Below, one piece after another: positions 1 to 10,051 of a stretch of 64,000 nucleotides of DNA. Location of the stretch: NCBI RefSeq assembly GCF_039904985.1, contig NZ_CP157005.1, positions 434,001-498,000 of the forward strand, in the 5' to 3' direction. Source of the DNA: Methylomonas sp. AM2-LC (GTDB taxonomy: Bacteria > Pseudomonadota > Gammaproteobacteria > Methylococcales > Methylomonadaceae). Within the stretch, counting starts at the first letter, position 1, and each line of letters starts with the position of its first letter. The notes beneath the pieces were generated by a model. The model saw nothing but the letters and a program-made list of their open reading frames with translations. It had not been told where the DNA came from and ran no database searches. A program made the position numbers and the translations under genes.

Positions 1-90
1 CTATACCAGTTTATCGCGTTAGTTTAAATTAGCTGAAGCTTATGGGTAATTAGCTTAATTTTAAGACAAGATTAAAAAACCGAACATTAT

Positions 91-399
91 TCAGTCATTT
101 TTCAGTAGTTCACTATCGGTTTTAACAATATTCCAGTCAGAGAATGGAAACGGTAGCCGTTCGGTACTGAAAGTCAAAAACAGCACAATATGGTAATGAT
201 AGGTCGATAAACTGCGACCAAATTCCAGAATATGTGGATTAGTATTGCCAGTCAATAAAACTGATCCAGTCTGTAAGAAAACGACCAGCCACAATATTAA
301 CTTGACCATGCTGTCGATGAGAGCGTAAATCAACATAAAGATAATACGTTTCCAGGTTTCAATCTTTTTTAGATTTTCGTTGATTTGTTCCTGTATCAT
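91..399 (-). CDS. DUF4389 family small membrane protein
   Basis: This 102-residue protein matches the DUF4389 pattern. It has a hydrophobic stretch at about residues 17-47 that could form one or two membrane helices, then a conserved segment with FGRSLS and a later PFPFSDWN motif. The function of the family is unknown. The ATG lies one base after the stop of the upstream DUF2333 gene, and an AGAGG ribosome binding site sits inside the end of that gene, so the two are probably translationally coupled. Family assignment is from remembered motifs. Confidence 0.75.
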   Translation of the reverse strand: MIQEQINENLKKIETWKRIIFMLIYALIDSMVKLILWLVVFLQTGSVLLTGNTNPHILEFGRSLSTYHYHIVLFLTFSTERLPFPFSDWNIVKTDSELLKND

Positions 400-400
400 A

Positions 401-1420
401 TTAGCCTCTGTTCATTACATCCCGCAAGTCTAAAGCCGCAGCATTTGCACGGGCAATATAGTTAGCCATTGCCAAGGAATAGTTAGCAAACAAACCAAAT
501 CCATCTCCATTTAATACCACTGGACTCAGAGTTGGTGTCAAGGCATTTTCCAATGCCTGTATCATGTTATCCAGAGTATTCATAGCACGTTTGTCTAATA
601 AAATATCCGCAAAATCGTGCTTAATGGCTTTAAGAATGTGCAATAAAGCCCAACAGGAGCCACGTGCTTCGTAAAACACGTTATCAATTTCCATCCAGGG
701 TGTTTGGCCTATGGTAGGCATATTAATATCCACCGGGTTTGATGGATCACCATGTGTCGCGCCAGAAAATTTATCGGTACTAGCTGCCAATCGTGTATTT
801 AAACCCCCTAAGCGTTTAATGACAACTTCCGTGTATTGCCATAAATTGTCAGCACGTGAATGGAATTGTGCCGCTTTTGAAGTGGCAGACGGATTTTGCA
901 GGCGTCCCATATAGGCATGCAGGGCCTCAATACCTTTAACATATTCGGATTCAGTGGAAGGTAATGCCCACGAGTTAGGTTCGTAATAGAAACTGGGCTC
1001 TGCTTTAGCCAGATCGGGATCTTCTGCTGATTGAGATTGATCGCGGGCAAAATGGTTACGTAAGGCTGTTGTACCATCACGTAGCATGACCAGTGCGCCG
1101 TATTCGAAACTCTGTATGTTATCGCAAAATAAACCAGGTGGTGCTACATCATTGGAGAGATAACCGCCAGGCTTAAACAGGATAACATCGGCTATATGGG
1201 CAAGAGTGCTTGCATAAACATAACCGATAGGCATTTGATCTGTGTGGGTTACATTCATGCGTTCAATGGCTTCGTCCTGAACGTTGAATTGCTCTGGTTC
1301 GCGGCTCCACCATTCTCCCAGCACTAGCAAAATAACGACAACAATGCCCACCAATGTTCCGGCCCCCCAGAGGATGCCCCTAGACTTTGTGTCTTCAAAT
1401 GCGTATGTGTTTTCTGACAT
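401..1420 (-). CDS. DUF2333 family membrane-anchored protein
   Basis: This 339-residue protein has a short cytoplasmic N-terminus, one strong membrane helix at about residues 15-35, and a long, mostly helical domain outside the membrane. Its length and the early segment around GYVYASTLAHIADVILFKPGG fit DUF2333, a family of unknown function seen in gammaproteobacteria. It is the first gene of a two-gene unit with the DUF4389 gene that follows. No catalytic motif is visible. The ribosome binding site before the ATG is weak. Confidence 0.8.
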   Translation of the reverse strand: MSENTYAFEDTKSRGILWGAGTLVGIVVVILLVLGEWWSREPEQFNVQDEAIERMNVTHTDQMPIGYVYASTLAHIADVILFKPGGYLSNDVAPPGLFCDNIQSFEYGALVMLRDGTTALRNHFARDQSQSAEDPDLAKAEPSFYYEPNSWALPSTESEYVKGIEALHAYMGRLQNPSATSKAAQFHSRADNLWQYTEVVIKRLGGLNTRLAASTDKFSGATHGDPSNPVDINMPTIGQTPWMEIDNVFYEARGSCWALLHILKAIKHDFADILLDKRAMNTLDNMIQALENALTPTLSPVVLNGDGFGLFANYSLAMANYIARANAAALDLRDVMNRG

Positions 1421-1502
1421 GTGTTACGTATCCAGATGTAAAAAAAAGGACAAATTGGCTGAATGTCGCCATGTTAGCACGGATTATTGGCTGAGTCCGC
1501 TT

Positions 1503-1775
1503 TCAGTGTAGTTGTCCGGTTGTTTTGTTTATTGCCAAATTGATAAATGCTGGTGGCATCTGCACAAAAAAGTGTTTGGTTTGTAAGCTATGCATCACTT
1601 TTTTAACATCTTCTCTGGCAAGTTTTCGCTGTAGAGTAAGCTGTAATTCCATTACGAAAACCAATCGTCCCAAACTGTTTAGTAGGGGGTCGGGAACCGC
1701 GGAGAAATCATCAAGCTTATCAAGATAAAGATATAGCTCGTCTTTTTTTTGGCTTTTGTAGATAAAACATTGCAT
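1503..1775 (-). CDS. YcgL domain protein
   Basis: This 90-residue protein begins MQCFIYKSQKKDELYLYL and includes LPD-type and FVMELQL segments, which match the YcgL domain common in gammaproteobacteria. Its function is unclear; some relatives are linked to cell division, but nothing here confirms that. An AAAGG element lies about eight bases before the ATG. It is transcribed away from the CPBP protease gene, so the roughly 80 bases between them should hold both promoters. Confidence 0.8.
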   Translation of the reverse strand: MQCFIYKSQKKDELYLYLDKLDDFSAVPDPLLNSLGRLVFVMELQLTLQRKLAREDVKKVMHSLQTKHFFVQMPPAFINLAINKTTGQLH

Positions 1776-1855
1776 GATTACAAACCTTTGTTTGAGATTT
1801 CTGACAATTTTAACGTTTTTTGTTTAAAATTTTCAGATGAGTTTCCAGCCATTAT

Positions 1856-2455
1856 ATGTTCAGCATGAAAAAAACCTCTTTAGATACTAATTTTTTTAAA
1901 ACGGCTTGTTTATTTGAGGGGGCTTTGATTGTTGTAGCCATCGTGTTGGGTTGGTTAACAAATACCGATCCATTTGCCAATCTTCACTTTTCTGAAGCGG
2001 CTCTTGGTTTAGGATTATTGGCAACCTTGCCAATGTTAATTATGTTTTTTGTGATACAGCAATTGCCTAATTTAGCCGTACAAAAAATCAGAGATTTGTT
2101 ATTGGCAACACTTGGTCCGCCTTTATATCGTCGTCACTGGACAGATTTATTTGTTTTGTCCAGTATTGCGGGTATTTCTGAAGAATTGTTATTTCGTGGC
2201 GTTTTACAGCCTTGGTTGGAAAATTCATTCAATATGATGACTGGTTTGGTTGCCAGTAACCTGGTTTTTGCTCTAGTTCATGCTATAACGCCAATTTATG
2301 CCCTTTTGGCCCTACTTATAGGTCTTTATCTTGGCGTTAGCCTTGATTATCAGGGTGAGCGAAATTTATTAGTACCTATGGTTATTCATGCTCTTTATGA
2401 TTTTGTAGCATTTATTGTCATATTGCGTAATTACAAAAAGTCGTTAATAGGTTGA
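1856..2455 (+). CDS. CPBP family intramembrane glutamic endopeptidase
   Basis: This 199-residue polytopic membrane protein carries the three CPBP (Abi/CAAX protease-like) motifs: EELLFRG with Glu109-Glu110 and Arg114, FALVH with His142, and HALYD with His178. These are the expected catalytic residues for intramembrane proteolysis. The substrate cannot be told from sequence. Translation may begin at Met1 or at Met4 (position 1865); no clear ribosome binding site decides this. The next gene, also a membrane protein, starts four bases after its stop, so they form a probable pair. Confidence 0.8.
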   Translation: MFSMKKTSLDTNFFKTACLFEGALIVVAIVLGWLTNTDPFANLHFSEAALGLGLLATLPMLIMFFVIQQLPNLAVQKIRDLLLATLGPPLYRRHWTDLFVLSSIAGISEELLFRGVLQPWLENSFNMMTGLVASNLVFALVHAITPIYALLALLIGLYLGVSLDYQGERNLLVPMVIHALYDFVAFIVILRNYKKSLIG

Positions 2456-2459
2456 TTTC

Positions 2460-2936
2460 ATGATGCAAGAACCTAAATTTTCACAGGCGGATCTGATTCC
2501 TCATTGGATACTTTTAGTTTTTTTTCTGTTGTTTTTAATCGGTTACAATTTGATTTGCTATGGCTGGGGAAACGAAATACAGATTAATTTTGAGGCAGCG
2601 GATAGACAGCTGTTAAAAGGTGTGTTGTACGCTATAACAATACTGTTATTTCCATTGGTCAAGTTACTGAGATATATTTTACTGCGACTTAATCAAACCA
2701 TGCCATTAGATAATAAGCATGCCTATCAGCGTTATTTTTTTACAGTGGCGCTGACAATGACAGTGATAGAAATCGTGGGAATGTTTGGCTTTTTACTGTT
2801 TATTTTGGGGGATGGATACAATACGCTCTCTATTTTTAGCGTGTTGGCAGCATTAGGATTGTTTTTACATAAACCCGATTTACAGGAATATTTGCGGATT
2901 TGTGAGGCATTACATACAAAAAGCCAGTCAACTTGA
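2460..2936 (+). CDS. hypothetical polytopic membrane protein
   Basis: I do not recognise this 158-residue protein. It has about four hydrophobic segments (roughly residues 14-34, 50-70, 89-115 and 118-135) and no conserved catalytic motif. It starts four bases after the CPBP protease gene, with an AGG element in the end of that gene, so the two are probably cotranslated. The product may be a partner or substrate of the protease, but that is inferred only from adjacency. Confidence 0.6.
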   Translation: MMQEPKFSQADLIPHWILLVFFLLFLIGYNLICYGWGNEIQINFEAADRQLLKGVLYAITILLFPLVKLLRYILLRLNQTMPLDNKHAYQRYFFTVALTMTVIEIVGMFGFLLFILGDGYNTLSIFSVLAALGLFLHKPDLQEYLRICEALHTKSQST

Positions 2937-2988
2937 CCCAGGTTTTCTATTTTCAATTTTTAACAGAGCTGGTTAAGCGTTACAATAA

Positions 2989-4488
<1,500 letters not shown>

Positions 4489-4519
4489 GCTTGTTACCTA
4501 ACTCGACTAAGGATTTCAC

Positions 4520-5524
4520 ATGATGCCAAGCAATTCCATATTAAATTCGGAAAACAGCTTAATGCCCTGTAATTTGTGCGAAAATCACGATGTTTCAATT
4601 CTAGGTACCCGAAGCAGAAGTGGTAATCCTTTAAGAACGGTCATTTGTAAGCATTGTGGTCTGGTTTGGAGCGATCCTTTTCCTCATGACCCCAAACATT
4701 TCTACGCAGAAGAGTACCGACTTAATTATAAAAATACGTATTCGCCTAAGTCTAAACATGTGCTGAGAGCGGGCAAAGTAGCGCTAGGACGATATCAAAA
4801 AATCAAGCACTTATTAGAAGAGAAAAAAACTATACTGGATGTGGGAACGGGTGGTGGTGAATTTGCCTATTTGCTTAAATCATCGGGTCATGAGCTGTTT
4901 GGTATTGAACCAAATAAAGGTTATGCCGAGTATTCAGTTGCAGAGTATGGATTAAACCTGCATATCGGTTTCATTCAGGATAGTCAGTTTAGTCTTGAAA
5001 GTTTTGATCTTATTACTATATGGCATGTGTTGGAACATACAGAAGATCCGTTTTTTGTACTCTGCAAATTACGAGATCTGTTAAAGCCACAAGGTGTATT
5101 GGTTGTAGAAGTGCCTAATATTGAAGCGACTTGTCAAACACCAAAAAGTACTTTTCATGAAGCCCATCTGTTTAATTTTAATCTGGAAACACTGGTTAAA
5201 ATGGGATTGAAAGCCGGATTAATTGCACAAAAGCCTATTTATTCTGAAGATAGAGGTAATATGACTCTGCTTTTTAGTAAGGCCCTAGATTGCGTACAAC
5301 CCGCTGAGAGTTGGTTTATAGCCGATAATGCAGAACGAATTAGCCATTTGGTCAAAAATCATACAAATCTCAATCATTTTTTCTCTACAAAGCCCTACAT
5401 ACGTTTTCTTAAGCGTATGTATAGAAGCGTTTCGGAAAAAGTGTATATTAACCGCTTAAACAAGAATAAGAGGCTGTTAGATCAAATTTACCAGAACGCA
5501 GGACATGTTTATCACGAATACTGA
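4520..5524 (+). CDS. class I SAM-dependent methyltransferase with N-terminal Cys4 motif
   Basis: This 334-residue protein has an N-terminal CxxC...CxxC element (Cys17, Cys20, Cys43, Cys46) that could bind zinc, then a Rossmann methyltransferase domain with motif I ILDVGTGGGEF at residues 106-116 and WHVLEH further on. This layout is common in enzymes modifying sugars, lipids or small molecules, but the substrate cannot be assigned. The C-terminal 100 residues are basic. It begins 31 bases after guaB and may be cotranscribed with it. A roughly 200-base gap separates it from guaA. Confidence 0.8.
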   Translation: MMPSNSILNSENSLMPCNLCENHDVSILGTRSRSGNPLRTVICKHCGLVWSDPFPHDPKHFYAEEYRLNYKNTYSPKSKHVLRAGKVALGRYQKIKHLLEEKKTILDVGTGGGEFAYLLKSSGHELFGIEPNKGYAEYSVAEYGLNLHIGFIQDSQFSLESFDLITIWHVLEHTEDPFFVLCKLRDLLKPQGVLVVEVPNIEATCQTPKSTFHEAHLFNFNLETLVKMGLKAGLIAQKPIYSEDRGNMTLLFSKALDCVQPAESWFIADNAERISHLVKNHTNLNHFFSTKPYIRFLKRMYRSVSEKVYINRLNKNKRLLDQIYQNAGHVYHEY

Positions 5525-5722
5525 TAAAAACTCATGCTTAAATTCAGCTTTGGGTGGGTTAGGATACGCAGTTTTTAGTATTTTTAAGTATTTATGTCTT
5601 ATATGCGCATCGTAATCGAACGTGGGTATAAAAATCATTCGATGCAATCTGGTTTTTTGTAAGCCCTAGAAATTTATAATCTACAAGATAAATTTACACT
5701 TCACTTTAATAAAGGTTCAGTT

Positions 5723-7309
5723 TTGACTAAATCACCTGCCAGTATTCACGCTGATAAAATTCTCATTCTTGATTTCGGTTCACAATATACGCAATTAATT
5801 GCCCGTCGAATAAGGGAAATTGGTGTGTATTGCGAGATCTATTCTTGTGAATGCAGTGATGAAGATATCGTTCAGTTTGCTCCGAAAGGTATCATTCTTT
5901 CGGGCGGACCAGAAACCGTTACCAGTGAAAATACCCCACGTGCACCGCAAGGTTGTTTTGAATCAGGTATACCGATACTGGGAATTTGTTATGGGATGCA
6001 AACCATGGCCGAACAGTTGGGTGGGAAAGTAGAGTCATCAAATCATCGTGAGTTTGGTTATGCACAGATTAGGGCGCGAGGCCATTCTAAATTACTATTG
6101 AATATCGAAGATCATACCTCTCCAGAAGGTTACGGTTTGTTGGATGTATGGATGAGTCATGGTGATCGGGTTGTAGAGCTTCCCAGTGGTTTTGTCTGCA
6201 TCGCCAGTTCTGAAGGTGCGCCGATAGCAGGTATTGCTGATGAGAATAAGCATTTCTATGGTTTACAATTTCACCCCGAAGTAACTCACAGTAAACAAGG
6301 TGGGCGCATACTCAGTCGTTTTGTATTGGAAATTTGTAACTGTCAGGCGCTATGGACAGCCAACAATATTATTGAAGACAGTATTCACGCTATACGTGAA
6401 AAAGTGCAGGGAGATCAAGTCATTCTTGGTTTATCTGGCGGTGTAGATTCTTCAGTGGTCGCTGTTTTATTACATAAAGCAATTGGTGCGCAACTTAATT
6501 GTGTATTTGTGGATACTGGATTACTTCGATTACACGAAGGTGATCAGGTAATGAGCATGTTTGGCCAACATTTAGGTATTAAAGTGATTCGTGTGGATGC
6601 TGAGCAGCGCTATATGGAGGCTTTAGCTGGTATTAGTGACCCAGAGCAAAAACGAAAAATTATTGGAAAGTTATTCGTAGAAATTTTCGATGAAGAAGCT
6701 GCCAAATTGACCGATGCTCGCTGGTTAGCGCAAGGCACTATTTATCCTGATGTTATTGAGTCTGCTGGCTCGAAAAGCGGCAAAGCGCATTTGATTAAAT
6801 CGCATCATAATGTGGGCGGTTTACCCGAAAATATGAGTTTGAAATTAGTAGAACCCCTACGTGAACTTTTTAAGGATGAAGTTCGTAAGTTGGGTTTGGA
6901 GCTTGGCTTACCCGCCGATATGATTAATCGGCATCCGTTTCCCGGCCCGGGATTAGGGGTACGTATTTTGGGGAATGTCACTAAAAATTTTGCTGATCTA
7001 CTGCGTCAGGCGGATGCTATTTTTATCGAAGAACTCTATCGTCACGATTTGTATGACAAGGTGAGTCAGGCTTTTGCCGTGTTTTTACCAGTAAAATCAG
7101 TCGGTGTTATGGGGGATGGACGCCGTTATGATTATGTAATCGCAATTCGCGCAGTAGAAACCATTGATTTTATGACGGCACGCTGGGCACATTTACCGTA
7201 TGAATTTTTGGATTTGATTTCCCGACGTATTATTAACGAGGTGCCTGGAATTTCCAGGGTAACCTATGATATTTCTGGCAAACCGCCCGCGACTATTGAG
7301 TGGGAATAA
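5723..7309 (+). CDS. guaA: GMP synthase (glutamine-hydrolysing)
   Basis: GuaA converts XMP to GMP using glutamine and ATP. The 528-residue protein has a class I glutamine amidotransferase domain (nucleophile Cys89 in GICYGMQ, His184 and Glu186 in FHPEVTH), an ATP pyrophosphatase domain with P-loop SGGVDSS at residues 238-244, and the C-terminal dimerisation domain ending in TIEWE. The start codon is TTG, supported by an AAAGG site seven bases upstream and by N-terminal length; I see no suitable nearby ATG. Confidence 0.96.
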   Translation: MTKSPASIHADKILILDFGSQYTQLIARRIREIGVYCEIYSCECSDEDIVQFAPKGIILSGGPETVTSENTPRAPQGCFESGIPILGICYGMQTMAEQLGGKVESSNHREFGYAQIRARGHSKLLLNIEDHTSPEGYGLLDVWMSHGDRVVELPSGFVCIASSEGAPIAGIADENKHFYGLQFHPEVTHSKQGGRILSRFVLEICNCQALWTANNIIEDSIHAIREKVQGDQVILGLSGGVDSSVVAVLLHKAIGAQLNCVFVDTGLLRLHEGDQVMSMFGQHLGIKVIRVDAEQRYMEALAGISDPEQKRKIIGKLFVEIFDEEAAKLTDARWLAQGTIYPDVIESAGSKSGKAHLIKSHHNVGGLPENMSLKLVEPLRELFKDEVRKLGLELGLPADMINRHPFPGPGLGVRILGNVTKNFADLLRQADAIFIEELYRHDLYDKVSQAFAVFLPVKSVGVMGDGRRYDYVIAIRAVETIDFMTARWAHLPYEFLDLISRRIINEVPGISRVTYDISGKPPATIEWE

Positions 7310-7360
7310 CGTTGCTTTAGTTGATATTTTTAATATTAATCCAGCATATTATTCTCAAGC

Positions 7361-8428
7361 ATGTTGCCCGAACAATTTCAGCAATTACTTTTAAATTGGT
7401 TCGAGTTACATGGGCGTAAGGATTTGCCTTGGCAACAGCAAATTAGTCCTTATCGGGTTTGGCTTTCAGAAATTATGTTGCAGCAAACCCAAGTAAGTAG
7501 CGTTATTCCTTATTTCAATAAATTTATCGCGCAATTTCCTACACTGGAAAGTTTGGCGAAGGCTGACTTGGACGAGGTCTTAAATTATTGGTCTGGTTTG
7601 GGATATTACGCACGTGCCCGCAATTTGCATAAAACTGCTCAGCTTCTTAGTGCAAAGGGTGGTCAGTTTCCCCTTACCGTTGAAGAGTTGAGTGATTTAC
7701 CGGGTATTGGTAGGTCAACTGCTGGAGCAATACTCAGTATTGCTTGTGGACAAAGTCAGCCGATATTGGATGGAAATGTAAAGCGCGTGTTAACGCGTTT
7801 TCATGCTATTTGTGGTTGGTCGGGAAATAGTCAGGTTGCTGTGCAACTTTGGGAGATCAGTCAGCGTTATACTCCGACTCATTCCTGTGCCGCTTATACA
7901 CAGGCAATGATGGATATGGGCGCTACTGTTTGTACGCGTAGTAAACCAAAGTGCCATAATTGCCCTTTGGTGTCAGGGTGTCAGGCTCTGGCGCTTAAGC
8001 TAGTTAAAGAGATACCCGTTCCTAAACCTAAAAAAATATTACCCGTAAAACAATTGTTTTTTTTGGTATTACAAAATGCCGAACAGCAAATTCTGTTAGA
8101 AAAACGTCCGCCTGTTGGTATTTGGGGTGGTTTATGGAGTTTGCCAGAATTTACAGATTTACAACAATTACAAGATTGGTGCCAACAACAAGGTTTTCTG
8201 ATCATGGAACTTCAATGCCAGGACGCACAACGCCACAGTTTTTCGCACTATCATCTTGATTATACAGCCGTATTGGTAAACTGTATAAACCATAAGAATT
8301 ATGTGATGGAAGCAAATGCTCAGCTTTGGTATAAACCTATGCATATTGATCCTATCGGATTGCCAAGTCCCATTAAACGTTTGCTACAACAATTTAATAA
8401 AGAGGAGAGTTATGACCAGAATGGTTAA
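7361..8428 (+). CDS. mutY: A/G-specific adenine DNA glycosylase
   Basis: MutY removes adenine mispaired with 8-oxoguanine. The 355-residue protein has the helix-hairpin-helix glycosylase fold with catalytic Glu37 (EIMLQQTQV), the hairpin LPGIGRSTAGA, and Asp137 in LDGNVKRV. The iron-sulfur cluster ligands are Cys191-X6-Cys198-X2-Cys201-X5-Cys207. A Nudix-like C-terminal domain from about residue 230 should recognise 8-oxoguanine. The 3' end overlaps yggX, a conserved arrangement in gammaproteobacteria. Confidence 0.95.
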   Translation: MLPEQFQQLLLNWFELHGRKDLPWQQQISPYRVWLSEIMLQQTQVSSVIPYFNKFIAQFPTLESLAKADLDEVLNYWSGLGYYARARNLHKTAQLLSAKGGQFPLTVEELSDLPGIGRSTAGAILSIACGQSQPILDGNVKRVLTRFHAICGWSGNSQVAVQLWEISQRYTPTHSCAAYTQAMMDMGATVCTRSKPKCHNCPLVSGCQALALKLVKEIPVPKPKKILPVKQLFFLVLQNAEQQILLEKRPPVGIWGGLWSLPEFTDLQQLQDWCQQQGFLIMELQCQDAQRHSFSHYHLDYTAVLVNCINHKNYVMEANAQLWYKPMHIDPIGLPSPIKRLLQQFNKEESYDQNG

Positions 8429-8678
8429 TTGCGTAAAACTCGGTATAGAAGCCGAAGGCTTAGATTCACCACCTTTTCCAGGTGTGAAAGGCCAGCGCAT
8501 TTTTGAACAGGTATCAAAACAGGCGTGGAAACAATGGTTAGCCATGCAGACTATGATTATCAATGAACAACGTTTAGCCAGTTTTGATCCGGAGGCTAAA
8601 AAAATTCTGGAAGCCGAACGCGAAAAATTCTTGTTTTCGGGAGGATTTGAAATGCCGGACGGTTACGTGCCAAAATAA
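8412..8678 (+). CDS. yggX: oxidative damage protection protein, YggX family
   Basis: This 88-residue protein is a YggX homologue, a family that protects iron-sulfur proteins and is linked to iron trafficking. It begins MTRMVNCVKLG, with the conserved early cysteine, and has the PFPG and GFEMPDGYVP segments. The chosen ATG at 8412 lies inside the last codons of mutY and has a strong AGGAG site just upstream. The same frame is open further 5', but that part has no family resemblance. Overlap with mutY, an iron-sulfur enzyme, supports joint expression. Confidence 0.92.
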   Translation: MTRMVNCVKLGIEAEGLDSPPFPGVKGQRIFEQVSKQAWKQWLAMQTMIINEQRLASFDPEAKKILEAEREKFLFSGGFEMPDGYVPK

Positions 8679-8686
8679 AACGCGGC

Positions 8687-10036
8687 TTAATCGATACTAT
8701 TAAATATCATGCAACAATTGCGTCCAGTTTGCTTGCAGCGATAGAGTGCCTGATCAGCTCGAATAAATACATCGTCGAGTTGATCTTCTTCCATAAATTC
8801 ACTAATTCCGCATGAAAGGGTAAGGTTGATTTTTTCACCGTTGTAATTAAAGCCACTACTTTCAATAAGTACTCTTATATTTTCTGCCATTTCCAGTGCT
8901 TGTTTAGCATCTGTGCTCGGCATTAATATTACAAATTCTTCCCCACCATAGCGAGCGGCAAAATCGGTTTGTCGACAATGACTGCTAATCAATTGCCCTA
9001 CCAATGCCAACGTTTTGTCGCCAGCTTTGTGACCATAGGTATCGTTAATGCGTTTAAAATGATCAATATCCAAAATAGCGAGTGATAAAGGTATTTTATA
9101 ACGATTCCAACGATTAACCTCAAACTCGGCTCTGGTATTGTAAGCCAAACGATTTGGCAATCCGGTTAAGGGATCATTCATAGCCTTATCATGTTCAAGC
9201 TTGAGTTTGGTGCGTAAATTTTCAGTTTCACACTCTAAATCCATGAGTTTTTGTGTCATCAGCTCAATTTGTGTTTGAGCTTGCCATTGGCGTTTGTCTT
9301 CTTCGCGCTTATGCTCAATGAGTTGTTGCATGAGGCTATCCAGATGGGAACTGGTTTGACTTTTTAAGACAGATAGTTCCTGCGCTTTTTCGGTGGCATC
9401 TTTAATATTGCCTAGCTGATGATTCATGGTTGTATTGAGGTATTCACGATTTTCGATAGACAAGCGATTAGCTTGTCCGGCGATTTCAACCTGTTGTTCA
9501 ATCAAGTTTAATTCGCGAGTCATACCTATCAAGAAAGCATCCAGTCCTTGTTGTTCGCATTCGGCATATCCTTTTATTTCAACTAATAAGGCTACAGCAA
9601 TGTCTATAACTGATCTGTAGGAGTCGTTAGTTAATTCGTTTCGTGTTTGTCGTTTTAAGGCTGTAGCTTGTTTTTGAAAACGTGGTGATACGCCAATCTC
9701 ATCCAGTAATTCATCAATGCGTTTGAACAGATATTCATTTATTTGATCAATGGGTCGATCAGAGGCAAGTATTTCCTCTGTTGTCTCTACGGTATCGTTG
9801 AGGTTCTCTTGCTTGACTTGTTTGGTTTGTTTGGAAATATGAACTAAGGTTTTAGATATGGATTGCAACTCTGGAACCAATTGTCCAAGGTTGGCACCGT
9901 TTCTCAAGCGTTTACCTATTTGCAGTAAATGAGGTTCTAACTGTTTGTGACTACCCTGACTAAAAATCAGAAATTGAATCACTAATTTATATAGCAACTT
10001 TTCGTTTTCAGAGGGATTGAGTGATAAGCTGTCCAC
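8687..10036 (-). CDS. diguanylate cyclase (GGDEF), second of a tandem pair
   Basis: This 449-residue protein has a C-terminal GGDEF domain with active-site GGEEF at residues 364-368, metal-binding Asp323 in LDIDHF, and an RxxD inhibitory site (RQTD, 355-358). It should make cyclic di-GMP and be feedback-inhibited. The first roughly 280 residues are helical, with probable coiled coil before the catalytic domain, and contain no recognised sensor domain or membrane helix. The start is GTG. It lies 15 bases after a paralogous cyclase gene, so the two form an operon. Confidence 0.88.
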   Translation of the reverse strand: MDSLSLNPSENEKLLYKLVIQFLIFSQGSHKQLEPHLLQIGKRLRNGANLGQLVPELQSISKTLVHISKQTKQVKQENLNDTVETTEEILASDRPIDQINEYLFKRIDELLDEIGVSPRFQKQATALKRQTRNELTNDSYRSVIDIAVALLVEIKGYAECEQQGLDAFLIGMTRELNLIEQQVEIAGQANRLSIENREYLNTTMNHQLGNIKDATEKAQELSVLKSQTSSHLDSLMQQLIEHKREEDKRQWQAQTQIELMTQKLMDLECETENLRTKLKLEHDKAMNDPLTGLPNRLAYNTRAEFEVNRWNRYKIPLSLAILDIDHFKRINDTYGHKAGDKTLALVGQLISSHCRQTDFAARYGGEEFVILMPSTDAKQALEMAENIRVLIESSGFNYNGEKINLTLSCGISEFMEEDQLDDVFIRADQALYRCKQTGRNCCMIFNSID

Positions 10037-10051
10037 AGATAGATTTCCCGG

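Noticed and set aside
5525..5722. Possible small RNA or riboswitch between the methyltransferase and guaA
   Set aside because: Only a weak GCATCG/CGATGC pairing is visible, with no purine riboswitch core and no terminator.
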